Notes under the pieces: model-generated
Seen by the model: the letters and a program-made list of their open reading frames with translations, nothing else
What the model was told of the DNA's origin: nothing
Database searches by the model: none
Translations under genes and position numbers: made by a program
In this document: positions 1 through 8,711 of the stretch, one piece after another
How the letters are laid out: every line of letters begins with the position of its first letter
How positions within the stretch are numbered: the first letter of the stretch is position 1
Origin: Thermoplasmata archaeon
Lineage (GTDB): Archaea; Thermoplasmatota; Thermoplasmata; Lutacidiplasmatales; UBA184
Direction of reading: 5' to 3'
Assembly (NCBI GenBank): GCA_021827405.1
Contig: JAKAVY010000006.1
Span: 1 to 60,165 of the forward strand
Length of the DNA stretch: 60,165 nucleotides

Positions 1-674
1 CGGCCCCCGCCCCCCTCCCGTCGTCCGTAGCCACCCCCGCCACGACCGTAGCCTCCCCGACCCCCAGCCCCCTCTCCCCGGGACTCCCGAGGGGGTAGGG
101 TGAACTGGTTGCCACAGGAGGTGCACGTCCCGGTCACCGACCCATCCTCGTTCGGGGTGAACCGTAGGGGGGCGCCGCACTCCCGGCATCCCCGCCGGGG
201 TGCGGCCTCTTCGCGACCCCAGCCGCCCCGCCCCTGGGGACGCGGGCGCTCCCATCCTCCGGCCCGGCGAGGCGGGGCCGGGCGGTTGAGCTGGAAGGTG
301 AACTGGGTTGAGCATTGGGAGCAGGTACCGATCACCTTCCCTTCCTCGTTCTCTTCGAACGTGAGCGCCTCCCCGCACTTCCGGCATCCTCGGGTGAAGC
401 CGCGCTCCCCCTCACCGGGCCCTTCCGGCCCGCGCGTGCGGAAGCGGGGCCGGGGGGGCCTGGGCCGCTCCTCCTCCTCGTCGCTCCCCTCGTCCCCTTC
501 CGGGGCCTCCGGGCGCGACCCGGCGTCCGGTCCAGCCCCTTCCGACGCGGGCGGGGCCCCGGCCGCCGTCACGTCAAAGGAGTTGCCGCAGACCTGGCAG
601 ACGGCGGATTGGCTCCCGTCCTCGTTCTCTCGAATGGCCAGGTCTCCGCCACAGTCCGGGCAGGTCTTCGTCAT
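1..674 (-). CDS. Triple zinc-ribbon protein with Gly/Arg-rich (RGG-like) C-terminus; partial, runs off the left edge
   Basis: Reverse-strand frame from ATG at 674: MTKTCPDCGGDLAIRENEDGSQSAVCQVCGNSF..., then CRKCGEALTFEENEEGKVIGTCSQCSTQFTF, then CRECGAPLRFTPNEDGSVTGTCTSCGNQF, then RGGYGRGGGGYGRREGGGG. Absent from the track because there is no stop inside the window. Confidence 0.85.
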   Translation of the reverse strand, partial: MTKTCPDCGGDLAIRENEDGSQSAVCQVCGNSFDVTAAGAPPASEGAGPDAGSRPEAPEGDEGSDEEEERPRPPRPRFRTRGPEGPGEGERGFTRGCRKCGEALTFEENEEGKVIGTCSQCSTQFTFQLNRPAPPRRAGGWERPRPQGRGGWGREEAAPRRGCRECGAPLRFTPNEDGSVTGTCTSCGNQFTLPPRESRGEGAGGRGGYGRGGGGYGRREGGGG

Positions 675-1001
675 GGGTGACCGAGCGGCAGACATCTGCC
701 CTACTTCATGACCACCCAACGGCCCGGAACGGGCCGGTGGGTGGGATTCCACTAGAAAGGCGCCCGGGACCGCCCATCCCCCCGGGGGCCCGGCGCGATC
801 AAGCCCCTAGACCCGAAGGGGCCCTGCCCGAAGGGGCCCTCGTCCCCCTCCTCCTCCCCTTCGTCGGCGGGGAAGGGTTGCGGGTAAGGATGGGGGGCCG
901 GGATCGGAGGGCGCGGGGGCAAGCTCCTCGACCAGGGTATCCGGGGAGGCGTTCGGTTCGCGGTCACTAGGCCCGCCGGACGCCCCCCAGGTCTTAACCT
1001 T

Positions 1002-1943
1002 GTGCTCGCCGGCAAGGCCCGCCCGGATACGAGGGCTGAAGCCCTCGCCGGTTCTCGGCCGCCCGTGCTGGCCACCGAGGACATCCTCCTCCTGGTGGCC
1101 CTCGCCGGGGGTTTCGCGCTGGGCCATTGGCATCGCATGCCCCGCCGGGGACTCTGGGCCACCCGGGCCAGCATCCTCCTCCTGGTGGGCTCCCTGGGGG
1201 TCTATCTCTCCGGAGAGGGGCCCATCAGCCCCCTGGGGGTCCTCCTCCCGTCCTTGGCGGTGGCCGCCACCCTGGTGGGAGGGACCGTCCTCTTGGTCCG
1301 CGTCCTGGCGCGGAAACGCTCCCGGGGCTCCCGTCCGGCCCGGGGGAAGCTCACCCGCTCCAGCTGGCTGTTCCCTCCCGCCATCCTCACTTCCCTCCTC
1401 CTCGGCTACGCCCTCGGCTCTTTCGTGCCCTCCCTCCGGCCGGGGGGACCTCCCGGGATCGAGGTCTTCCTCTTCGTCCTGCTCTTCCTCGTGGGGTGGG
1501 ATGCCCATGTGGACCTGCACGGCCTCAAGCAGGTGCCCCTCCCGCTGGCCGGCGCCATTCTCGGGTCGCTCCTCGCCACTCCCCTCTTGTTCCTCTTGAC
1601 CGGGGAGGCGTGGAACGTCTCGCTCGCCACCACCTTCGCCTTCAGCTGGTACACCCTGGCGGGACCGGCGGTCTCCCAGGCCGTTTCCCCCACCGCCGGG
1701 CTCATCGCGTTCCTCGTGAACTTCCTGCGGGAGGACCTGACCATGCTCTCCGCCCCCTGGCTGGGGGCCTTTGCCGGGGCGGAGGGGATCGCCGCCTGCG
1801 GCGGGGCCGCCTCCATGGACACGACCCTCTACTTCGTCACCACCTACGGCCGGAGGGACGCGGCCACGTTAGGCCTGGCCGTGGGTACGGTGCTCACCCT
1901 CCTCGCCCCGGTCCTCTTGAGCCTGTTGCTTTCCGGGATCTGA
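1002..1943 (+). CDS. LysO/DUF340 family membrane protein (putative lysine exporter)
   Basis: Multi-TM protein with LysO-like C-terminal half (VGWDAHVDL, FSWYTLAGPAVSQ, ACGGAASMDTTLYFVTTYGRRDAATLGLAVGTVLTLLAPVLLSLLL). Confidence 0.75.
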   Translation: MLAGKARPDTRAEALAGSRPPVLATEDILLLVALAGGFALGHWHRMPRRGLWATRASILLLVGSLGVYLSGEGPISPLGVLLPSLAVAATLVGGTVLLVRVLARKRSRGSRPARGKLTRSSWLFPPAILTSLLLGYALGSFVPSLRPGGPPGIEVFLFVLLFLVGWDAHVDLHGLKQVPLPLAGAILGSLLATPLLFLLTGEAWNVSLATTFAFSWYTLAGPAVSQAVSPTAGLIAFLVNFLREDLTMLSAPWLGAFAGAEGIAACGGAASMDTTLYFVTTYGRRDAATLGLAVGTVLTLLAPVLLSLLLSGI

Positions 1944-2039
1944 CGTGCCCTCGGGGAGCCGGGGGCCCGGGAGGGGCATCGTTCCCGCTTGACCGAAGCC
2001 TTTTAGCCCGGACACCGGGTGCCGTCCACCGAGGCGAAC

Positions 2040-3437
2040 ATGGTGACTTCCACCGCCCGGACGAGCCCCCCTGAGACACCCCGACCGGCGCCGAAAGCCT
2101 CCCGGGGCGTGGAGATCCACACGGAGATCCCCGGGCCGAAGGGGAAGGCCATCGTGGAGAAGGACCAGCGCTACCTGATGACCTCGACGAAGACGGCCCC
2201 CATCGTCGCGGACCATGCCCAAGGGGTCTGGGTGACGGACGTCGACGGGAACCGGTTCTTGGATTTCGCGGCCGGGGTGGGCGTGATCAACACCGGCCAT
2301 TGCCATCCGACGGTGGTGAAAGCGGTCCAGGACCAGGCGTCCCGGCTCATGCACTTCGCCGGCACCGACTATTACTACGAGGTGCAGGCGCTTCTGGCCG
2401 AGAAGCTCTCCCGCTCGGCCCCCGGCAAGGCCGAGCGCAAGGTGTTCTTCGTCAACTCGGGTACCGAGAGCGTGGAGGCCGCCCTCAAGCTCGCCCGGTG
2501 GAACACCGGCCGCCCGCTCTTCTTGGGCCTCATCGGGGCCTTCCATGGACGGACCATGGGCTCGCTCACGATGACCGCCAGCAAGGCCACCCAGCGCCGT
2601 CGGTTCAACCCCCAGGCCGGCGGAGGCTTCCACATCCCGCCTCCGAACTGCTACCGCTGCCCGTACAAGCTCGAGTACCCGAGCTGCGGGCTCTACTGCC
2701 TGAAGATCCTGGACGAGCTCTACTTCCCCAGCGTGCTCCCCCCGGAGGACGTGGCCGCCTTCGTGACGGAACCCGTCATGGGGGAGGGGGGATACATCGT
2801 CCCCCCCAAGGACTACTTCACCACCGCCGAGAAGATCCTCAAGCCCCACGGGATCCTCCACGTGGACGACGAGGTGCAGGCCGGCATGGGCCGGACGGGG
2901 AAGCTCTGGGCCATCGAGCACTTCGGTGTCGCCCCGGAGATCCTCACCTCGGCCAAGGCGTTGGGAGGCGGACTGCCCTTGGGCGCGACGGTCTTCAACA
3001 AGGAGCTCGATTACTCCTACCCCGGGGCCCACTCCAACACGTTCGGGGGGAACCCGGTCTCCTGCGCGGCCGCACTTGCCACCTTTGACGTCTATGAGCA
3101 CGAACACCTGCTGGAGAATGCCCGGCGCCAGGGCGAGTACCTGAAGAAGCGCCTGGAGGAGCTCCAGACCCGCTACGAGGTCATGGGCGATGTCCGGGGC
3201 CTCGGGCTCATGGTCGCCACCGAGTTCGTGAAGGACCGGCGGACGAAGGAGCCGGCCGCGAAGCTCAGGGACCGGGTGGAGACGGAGGCCTACCGCCGGG
3301 GATTGATCCTCCTCGGCTGCGGGACCTCGGCGCTGAGGTTCATCCCGCCCCTGGTGGTCCAGGAGGCCCACCTCGACGAGGCGGTGGAGATCCTGGAGGC
3401 TTCCCTGAAGGCGGCCCTCGCCTCCAAGGCCGCCTGA
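2040..3437 (+). CDS. Class III aminotransferase, PLP-dependent (4-aminobutyrate/acetylornithine aminotransferase family)
   Basis: FVNSGTESVEAALKLAR, GAFHGRTMGSL, HVDDEVQAGMGRTGKLWA, SAKALGGGLPLG, HSNTFGGNPVSCAAA; TTTTAG TATA-like box ~30 nt upstream of ATG 2040. Confidence 0.93.
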   Translation: MVTSTARTSPPETPRPAPKASRGVEIHTEIPGPKGKAIVEKDQRYLMTSTKTAPIVADHAQGVWVTDVDGNRFLDFAAGVGVINTGHCHPTVVKAVQDQASRLMHFAGTDYYYEVQALLAEKLSRSAPGKAERKVFFVNSGTESVEAALKLARWNTGRPLFLGLIGAFHGRTMGSLTMTASKATQRRRFNPQAGGGFHIPPPNCYRCPYKLEYPSCGLYCLKILDELYFPSVLPPEDVAAFVTEPVMGEGGYIVPPKDYFTTAEKILKPHGILHVDDEVQAGMGRTGKLWAIEHFGVAPEILTSAKALGGGLPLGATVFNKELDYSYPGAHSNTFGGNPVSCAAALATFDVYEHEHLLENARRQGEYLKKRLEELQTRYEVMGDVRGLGLMVATEFVKDRRTKEPAAKLRDRVETEAYRRGLILLGCGTSALRFIPPLVVQEAHLDEAVEILEASLKAALASKAA

Positions 3438-3462
3438 GGTCCCCTTCCGTCCAGGGAGTCCG

Positions 3463-4494
3463 GTGCGTAGCGCGCTCTTGAGCTCCGGGGGCCTCGCCCT
3501 CTCCACCCTCCCGGACCCCTCCCCCCCGCCGGGAGGCCTCCTCATCGCGCTGCGCGCCTGCGGGGTCTGCGGGACCGACCTGGAGAAGGTGCGGGGAGGG
3601 TACCGCGCCACCGGGCGCATCGGTCACGAGCCCGCCGGGGTGGTCCGGCAGGTGGGCGAGGGGGTCGAGGGCTTCCGCCCTGGGGACCGCGTCTTCGCCC
3701 ATCACCACGTCCCGTGCTATGCCTGTGACGTCTGCCGGGCCGGGGCGTACACCTTCTGCCCCACGTTCCAGTCCACGAACCTGGACCCGGGGGGGTTCTC
3801 CGAGCTGTTCACCGTCTCCCGCGCCCACCTGGACCGGGGAGCGGTCCTCCCGCTGCCGGGAACGGTCTCGGACGAGGAAGGCACGTTCGTCGAACCGCTG
3901 GGGTGCTGCTTGGAGGCCATCGCCGAGGTGGGCCCGGTGGAGGGAAGGCGCGTCCTGATCGTGGGGCTGGGTCCCATCGGGCAGATGTACCTCCGGCTCC
4001 TGAGGGCCTTCGGGGCGAGCTGGATCGGCGCGGCGGACCTTTCCCCCCGCCGACGGGCCCTCGGGGAGCGGGGGGGCGCGGACGAGACCTTCGATCCCCG
4101 GGACCCGGCGAACCTCCGCGAGCGGACCCTCCGGGCCACCCGGGGACTCGGACCCGACCTGGTGGTGGTGGCCACGGGGGCTCCCGCGGCCATCGCCGAC
4201 GCCTGCCGGATCGTCCGGCGGGGGGGGACGGTGAATCTCTTTGGCCTTCCCGAGAAGGACCGGGTCCTGGACGTGGAGCTTCAGGACCTCTACCTTCGGG
4301 GCGTCCGGCTCCTCCCCACCTATGCCACCACCGAGACCGGGACCTCCCGGGCCCTGGGCCTCCTCGCCGCCGGGCGCGTGAAGGTCTCGGACCTGGTGAC
4401 CCACCGCTTCCCGCTGGAGCAGGTCACGGAGGCCTTCGCCGTGGCGGCCCGGACCGAGGAGGCCGTGAAGGTGCTCGTGACGGCCTCCCGCTGA
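3463..4494 (+). CDS. Zinc-dependent medium-chain alcohol/sugar dehydrogenase
   Basis: GTG start; CGVCGTDLEKVRGG, GHEPAGVV, CYACDVCRAGAYTFC structural Zn lobe, VLIVGLGPIGQMYLRL Rossmann motif. Confidence 0.88.
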   Translation: MRSALLSSGGLALSTLPDPSPPPGGLLIALRACGVCGTDLEKVRGGYRATGRIGHEPAGVVRQVGEGVEGFRPGDRVFAHHHVPCYACDVCRAGAYTFCPTFQSTNLDPGGFSELFTVSRAHLDRGAVLPLPGTVSDEEGTFVEPLGCCLEAIAEVGPVEGRRVLIVGLGPIGQMYLRLLRAFGASWIGAADLSPRRRALGERGGADETFDPRDPANLRERTLRATRGLGPDLVVVATGAPAAIADACRIVRRGGTVNLFGLPEKDRVLDVELQDLYLRGVRLLPTYATTETGTSRALGLLAAGRVKVSDLVTHRFPLEQVTEAFAVAARTEEAVKVLVTASR

Positions 4495-4559
4495 GGACCC
4501 CTCCCGGGCAGCAAGCCATAAGAAACGCTCCGCCTCTGGCCCCCCCGGGGAGCAGGACC

Positions 4560-5399
4560 ATGGATTGGGGCTGGCAGAACCGGATGGCGAGGATGTTCCC
4601 GGCGCCCACGGGCCGGACCGTCATGCTGGCAGTGGACCACGGCTACTTCATGGGACCGACCCACGGCCTGGAGGTGCCCCGTCAGACCCTGGCCCCGCTC
4701 CTTGGGCTCTGCGACGCGGTGGCGCTCACCCGAGGTGTGCTGAGGACCAGCGTCCCTCCCTCCACGAACACCCCGGTCGTCCTCCGGGTCTCCGGGGGAG
4801 CCAGCGTGGTGGGGGCCGACCTCTCCCACGAGGCCCTGACCACTTCCGTGGAGGACGCCCTCCGTCTCAACGTCTCGGCGGTGGCCATGAGCGTCTTCGT
4901 GGGCTCGGCCCACGAGCACGAGAGCCTGGTGAACCTGGGCACCCTGGTGAACCAGGGGGAGGCCGTGGGTCTCCCGGTCATGGGCATCACCGCGGTGGGG
5001 AAGGAACTGGACAAGCGGGACGCCCGCTACCTCTCCCTCGCCTCCCGGATCGCGGCCGAGCAGGGGGCGCATGTGGTGAAGACCTACTATTGCGAGGACG
5101 GCTTCTCCCGGGTGGTGGAAGGTTGCCCGGTGCCCATCGTGGTGGCGGGAGGCCCCCGCCTCGAGAGCGACCGGGCCGTCCTGGAACTCGTCCACGCCTC
5201 CATCGCGGCCGGCGCCCGGGGGGTGGACATGGGCCGGAACATCTGGCAGTCCGACCATCCGGTGGCGATGCTCAAGGCGATCCGGTCCGTCGTCCACGAG
5301 GACCTCACCGTGAAGGAGGCCCTCCAGGCGCTGGAGGAGTCCCGTCGGGCCCCGGAGGCCCGGGCGGCCCGTGCCGACGCCTCCGCCGTCCGGGCCTGA
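4560..5399 (+). CDS. Class I aldolase/thiolase of the LsrF/FbaB (DhnA) family
   Basis: DWGWQNRMARMFPAPTGRTVMLAVDHGYFMGPTHGLE, KTYYCEDGF, GCPVPIVVAGG, GVDMGRNIWQSDHPVAMLKAI closely resemble remembered E. coli LsrF. Confidence 0.88.
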   Translation: MDWGWQNRMARMFPAPTGRTVMLAVDHGYFMGPTHGLEVPRQTLAPLLGLCDAVALTRGVLRTSVPPSTNTPVVLRVSGGASVVGADLSHEALTTSVEDALRLNVSAVAMSVFVGSAHEHESLVNLGTLVNQGEAVGLPVMGITAVGKELDKRDARYLSLASRIAAEQGAHVVKTYYCEDGFSRVVEGCPVPIVVAGGPRLESDRAVLELVHASIAAGARGVDMGRNIWQSDHPVAMLKAIRSVVHEDLTVKEALQALEESRRAPEARAARADASAVRA

Positions 5400-6312
5400 A
5401 GGGGCGGACCCTCCCCCGGGCCGGATCCGGGTGGAGGACCGTCCCGCCGGCAGCGTCCTCACGCGTTCCCGCCGGGGCGCCCTTCGCTATGGGTTTGCCT
5501 ACTCCGTGAACCCCTACCGCGGGTGCCCACACGCCTGTGCCTATTGCTATGCCGACTCGGTGACGCGGGACGGTCGGCCCTGGGGATCGGCCCTGGACCG
5601 GAAGGTGGGCGCCCCCCAGGTTCTGTCCCGGGAGCTCCAGACGGCTCCCAAGGGCCTGGTCATGCTCTCCTCGGCGACCGACCCGTATCCCCCCGAGGAG
5701 GTGCGCTCCCGCCTCACGGAAGGCTGCCTCCGCGCCCTGCGGGAGGCCCGCTTCCCGGTGAGCATCCTCACTCGAAGCCCGTTGGTCCTGCGGGACCTTC
5801 CGCTCCTCCAAGGGTTTCCCGGGGTGGAGGTGGGCTTCTCCTTCACTTCCTCCCGGGACCGGCCCGACCTCGAGCCCCGGGTGCCCCCGGTGGCCTCCCG
5901 GCTGCGGGCGATACGCCAGCTCTCTCGATCCGGCGTCCCGACCTTCGCTTCCGTGGCCCCGCTGCTCCCCGGTACCTCGGGGGAGGACCTCCGCACCCTG
6001 GTGGAAGCCCTGTGGGGGGCGGGGGTGCGCGCCGCCTTCGCCGACCCCCTCTCGCTTTCCTCCTACCCCGCCGCAGCGCGGCGGATGCGAGCGCTGGGGG
6101 CCCGGCCGTTCGGCCCGGGGGAGGCGGAGCACCTCTTGTCCGGCCTGGAGCTCGAGGCTGGAAAGGTGGGACTGCCGGTCTACCGCAGGCTCTTCGCCTG
6201 GAGGCCTGACGCCGTCCCTCCCCGGAGGGGCGGATCCCCTGCCTTCCGAACCGGGGCCCGATTCGACCTGCTCTCAAGACCCGAGGAGGGGCTTCCGGGT
6301 CGAGCTCAGTAG
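5371..6312 (+). CDS. Radical SAM protein, SPL/photolyase-like (Rv2578c-type) family
   Basis: NPYRGCPHACAYCYADSVT (CxxxCxxC cluster motif), SSATDPYPPEE, SILTRSPLVLRDL. Confidence 0.85.
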   Translation: MPTPPPSGPEGADPPPGRIRVEDRPAGSVLTRSRRGALRYGFAYSVNPYRGCPHACAYCYADSVTRDGRPWGSALDRKVGAPQVLSRELQTAPKGLVMLSSATDPYPPEEVRSRLTEGCLRALREARFPVSILTRSPLVLRDLPLLQGFPGVEVGFSFTSSRDRPDLEPRVPPVASRLRAIRQLSRSGVPTFASVAPLLPGTSGEDLRTLVEALWGAGVRAAFADPLSLSSYPAAARRMRALGARPFGPGEAEHLLSGLELEAGKVGLPVYRRLFAWRPDAVPPRRGGSPAFRTGARFDLLSRPEEGLPGRAQ

Positions 6313-6353
6313 GGACGTAGCCCGGGGGTCCCCCGGCCCGGTCGCGACACCGC

Positions 6354-7355
6354 TCAGGCCTTCTGGCCCGGGTCCTCCAGGGCCCGGCAGACGCCCACCA
6401 GCCTCTCGTCGGGCGCGACCACCACCCCCGGCCCGAGGACGGAGTCCTTGACGAGGGCCCCGGGCCCGATCTCCGCGGCGTCCAAGACCACCGAGTTCTC
6501 CACCCGGGCCCCCCGGCGCAGCTTGACGTTCCTCCCGAGCGTCACGTAGCGGCCCACCGTGGCCCCCTCCCCGGAGGAACCGGCTCCCACGGCGATCGGG
6601 GGGAGGACCCGGGCCCCGTCGAGGCGGCTGGGGGCGGGCAACCGGTCCGTCCGGGGGTGGTCGAAGAGGAGGGCCTGGGCATTCAGGAGCCGCGCGGGGG
6701 TCCCCGCATCTTCCCACCACGCGCGATAGCGCATTCCGAGCACCTTGCGCGGCAGAAGGCCCGGAAGGATCTCCCGCTCGAAGCTGACGGCGACCCCGGG
6801 CGGGATCGCCTCCAGCACCTCCCGCCGCCAGAGCGAGACCCCGGCATTGATCCACCGGCTGGGGGCGGCCTCCCGGGAAGGCTTCTCCACGAACTCCACC
6901 ACCCGGCCGGCGGGGTCGAACCGAGCCACCCCGTACGGGGACGGGTCCTCTACCTCCACGAACCCGAGGATCCCAAGCCCCCCCTCCTCCGTGAGGGTCC
7001 GGGAGAGCGGCTCTAAGTCGAAGCCGGCGATCACGTCGCCGTTCAGGAGGTAGAAGGGGTCGGTGGCCTCCGACGCCACGTTCTTGAGCCCGCCGCCGGT
7101 GCCCAGCGGCGTCGTCTCCCGCACGAGCTTCACCGGCCGGGGGTAGGGGTTCGCCTGAAGGTAGGCCTCGAACACCTCGGCCTTGTAGCCGCAGGCCAGC
7201 ACGATCCGGTCCACCTCCGGGGGCAAGAGGTCCAGCGCGTGGTAGAGGATCGGTCGCCCGGCGACGGGGATGAGCTGCTTGGGGACGGTGTAGGTCACCG
7301 GCCGTAGCCGCGTCCCAAAACCCCCGACCAGGACCAACCCGGTGACCCCGCCCAT
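6354..7355 (-). CDS. NDP-sugar nucleotidyltransferase (mannose-1-phosphate guanylyltransferase-like)
   Basis: LVGGFGTRLRPVTYTVPKQLIPVAGRPILYHALD; C-terminal hexapeptide repeat region (PIAVGAGSSGEGATVGRYVTLGRNVKLRRGARVENSVVL). Confidence 0.9.
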   Translation of the reverse strand: MGGVTGLVLVGGFGTRLRPVTYTVPKQLIPVAGRPILYHALDLLPPEVDRIVLACGYKAEVFEAYLQANPYPRPVKLVRETTPLGTGGGLKNVASEATDPFYLLNGDVIAGFDLEPLSRTLTEEGGLGILGFVEVEDPSPYGVARFDPAGRVVEFVEKPSREAAPSRWINAGVSLWRREVLEAIPPGVAVSFEREILPGLLPRKVLGMRYRAWWEDAGTPARLLNAQALLFDHPRTDRLPAPSRLDGARVLPPIAVGAGSSGEGATVGRYVTLGRNVKLRRGARVENSVVLDAAEIGPGALVKDSVLGPGVVVAPDERLVGVCRALEDPGQKA

Positions 7356-7468
7356 GATCGGATGGCCCCTCTCCGCGGGAGGAGGCCTCCCGCCTCTTGA
7401 CCCTTCACCGAGGGTGGGTCGGGGCTCCATAGCCATCCTTAAGAATCGACCATCGCCTCGCGGGGAGC

Positions 7469-7804
7469 ATGAGCGAAAGGTCCTCCGGTCATCCCCGCGG
7501 CGACACCGGGCACTCGGGCTCCACGCTGAAGGGGGCGGCCACCCCCGTGGGCTGCGGCATGGAGGGGTGTCACGAGACGACCCAGTTACGGTTCGTCGGC
7601 CCCTCCCCCTTCGAGGCCTTCCGCTTCGATGAGGAGGGCTGGACCGTCGTCGAGGACATGGACGATGGGCGAACCGTCTTCCTCTGCCCCAACTGCACCG
7701 AGGCCTTCGAAGAGGAGATGGAGGGGGAGGAGGAGGACGAGGACGACGAAGATGAGGAGGACGACGAGGCGGAGCTGGAGGGGCCCGCCGGGAAGGGCCC
7801 CTAG
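7469..7804 (+). CDS. Small putative zinc-binding protein with highly acidic C-terminus
   Basis: CGMEGC and CPNC Cys pairs; tail EEEMEGEEEDEDDEDEEDDEAELEG. Confidence 0.6.
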   Translation: MSERSSGHPRGDTGHSGSTLKGAATPVGCGMEGCHETTQLRFVGPSPFEAFRFDEEGWTVVEDMDDGRTVFLCPNCTEAFEEEMEGEEEDEDDEDEEDDEAELEGPAGKGP

Positions 7805-7885
7805 CCCTCCCCCGTCCGGCCGGGCCCCCTTCCCCTCCCTCCCCTTCTCCCCGGGCCTCCTCTTGTCCTTGGGGGGCCCGCCACC

Positions 7886-8689
7886 GTGCTGATCTCCCCC
7901 GAGCTCAGGTTCCTGCTCCTTCGGGAGGACCGGGCGCTGGCACTGCTCTTCGGTGGTTACGCCGTGGAGTGGCCCGGGGGCACCCTGGTGGTCAACGAGC
8001 GGGTGCCGGCCGGGCGCTTCAACTTCGTCCAGGACGTGCGCCTCGGCCCGGGACGCATCCTGGCCTTCGTGGAGAAGGCCCTGGAGCACTACTACCAACG
8101 GGCCCTGAGGCCCACCTTCGAGCTTCCCCCTGATCCGCCCCAGCCCGGGACGGTCCGGGCCCTGGCCGAGGCCGGCTACCTTCCCCTGGGACCGCACCGG
8201 TCCCGGACGCTGCTGCTCCGGGAGGGCGGGGAGCTGCCGCCGTCCGACGCCCGCTACCGTGTCCGCCCCGCCTCGGAGGAGGAGCATGGGACCTTTCTCG
8301 GTTTCCTGGCCGAGCCGCGCTACCAGATGGAACTGAACCGGTATCTCGAGGAGGATGTCTTCCACCCCCATCCGGGGGAGAGGACGGTGCCCTACCTGGC
8401 CTGGCGGGGGACGGACCCGGTGGCGGTGGCCCTCTTCCACGAGGCCGGCCCGGTCCGGGGGATCCACATCGTGGCCACCGATCCCCGGTACCGGGGCCAG
8501 AGGGCGGCCTCCACGCTGGTCACGGAGGTCCTCCGGGCCGAGGCCGGCTCTTCCCCGGGCCCCTGCGCCCTCTTCCGGGAGGGCCCGGGCGTCCCGCGTC
8601 CCCTCCGGGAACTGGGCTTCCGCGATGTCCTGTCGTTCGAGACCTACGGGTTGCCGGATCGACGCCCCTCCCCGGGGAAGGCACCGTAG
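7886..8689 (+). CDS. GNAT-like acetyltransferase domain protein
   Basis: GTG start; C-terminal GNAT-like segment VRGIHIVATDPRYRGQRAASTLVTEVLRAEA. Confidence 0.65.
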   Translation: MLISPELRFLLLREDRALALLFGGYAVEWPGGTLVVNERVPAGRFNFVQDVRLGPGRILAFVEKALEHYYQRALRPTFELPPDPPQPGTVRALAEAGYLPLGPHRSRTLLLREGGELPPSDARYRVRPASEEEHGTFLGFLAEPRYQMELNRYLEEDVFHPHPGERTVPYLAWRGTDPVAVALFHEAGPVRGIHIVATDPRYRGQRAASTLVTEVLRAEAGSSPGPCALFREGPGVPRPLRELGFRDVLSFETYGLPDRRPSPGKAP

Positions 8690-8711
8690 CGAGGGGCCAC
8701 TCCCCGAGGCC

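Noticed and set aside
1869-3620. 583-aa minus-strand ORF
   Set aside because: Antisense of the class III aminotransferase; composition typical of a GC-driven shadow ORF.
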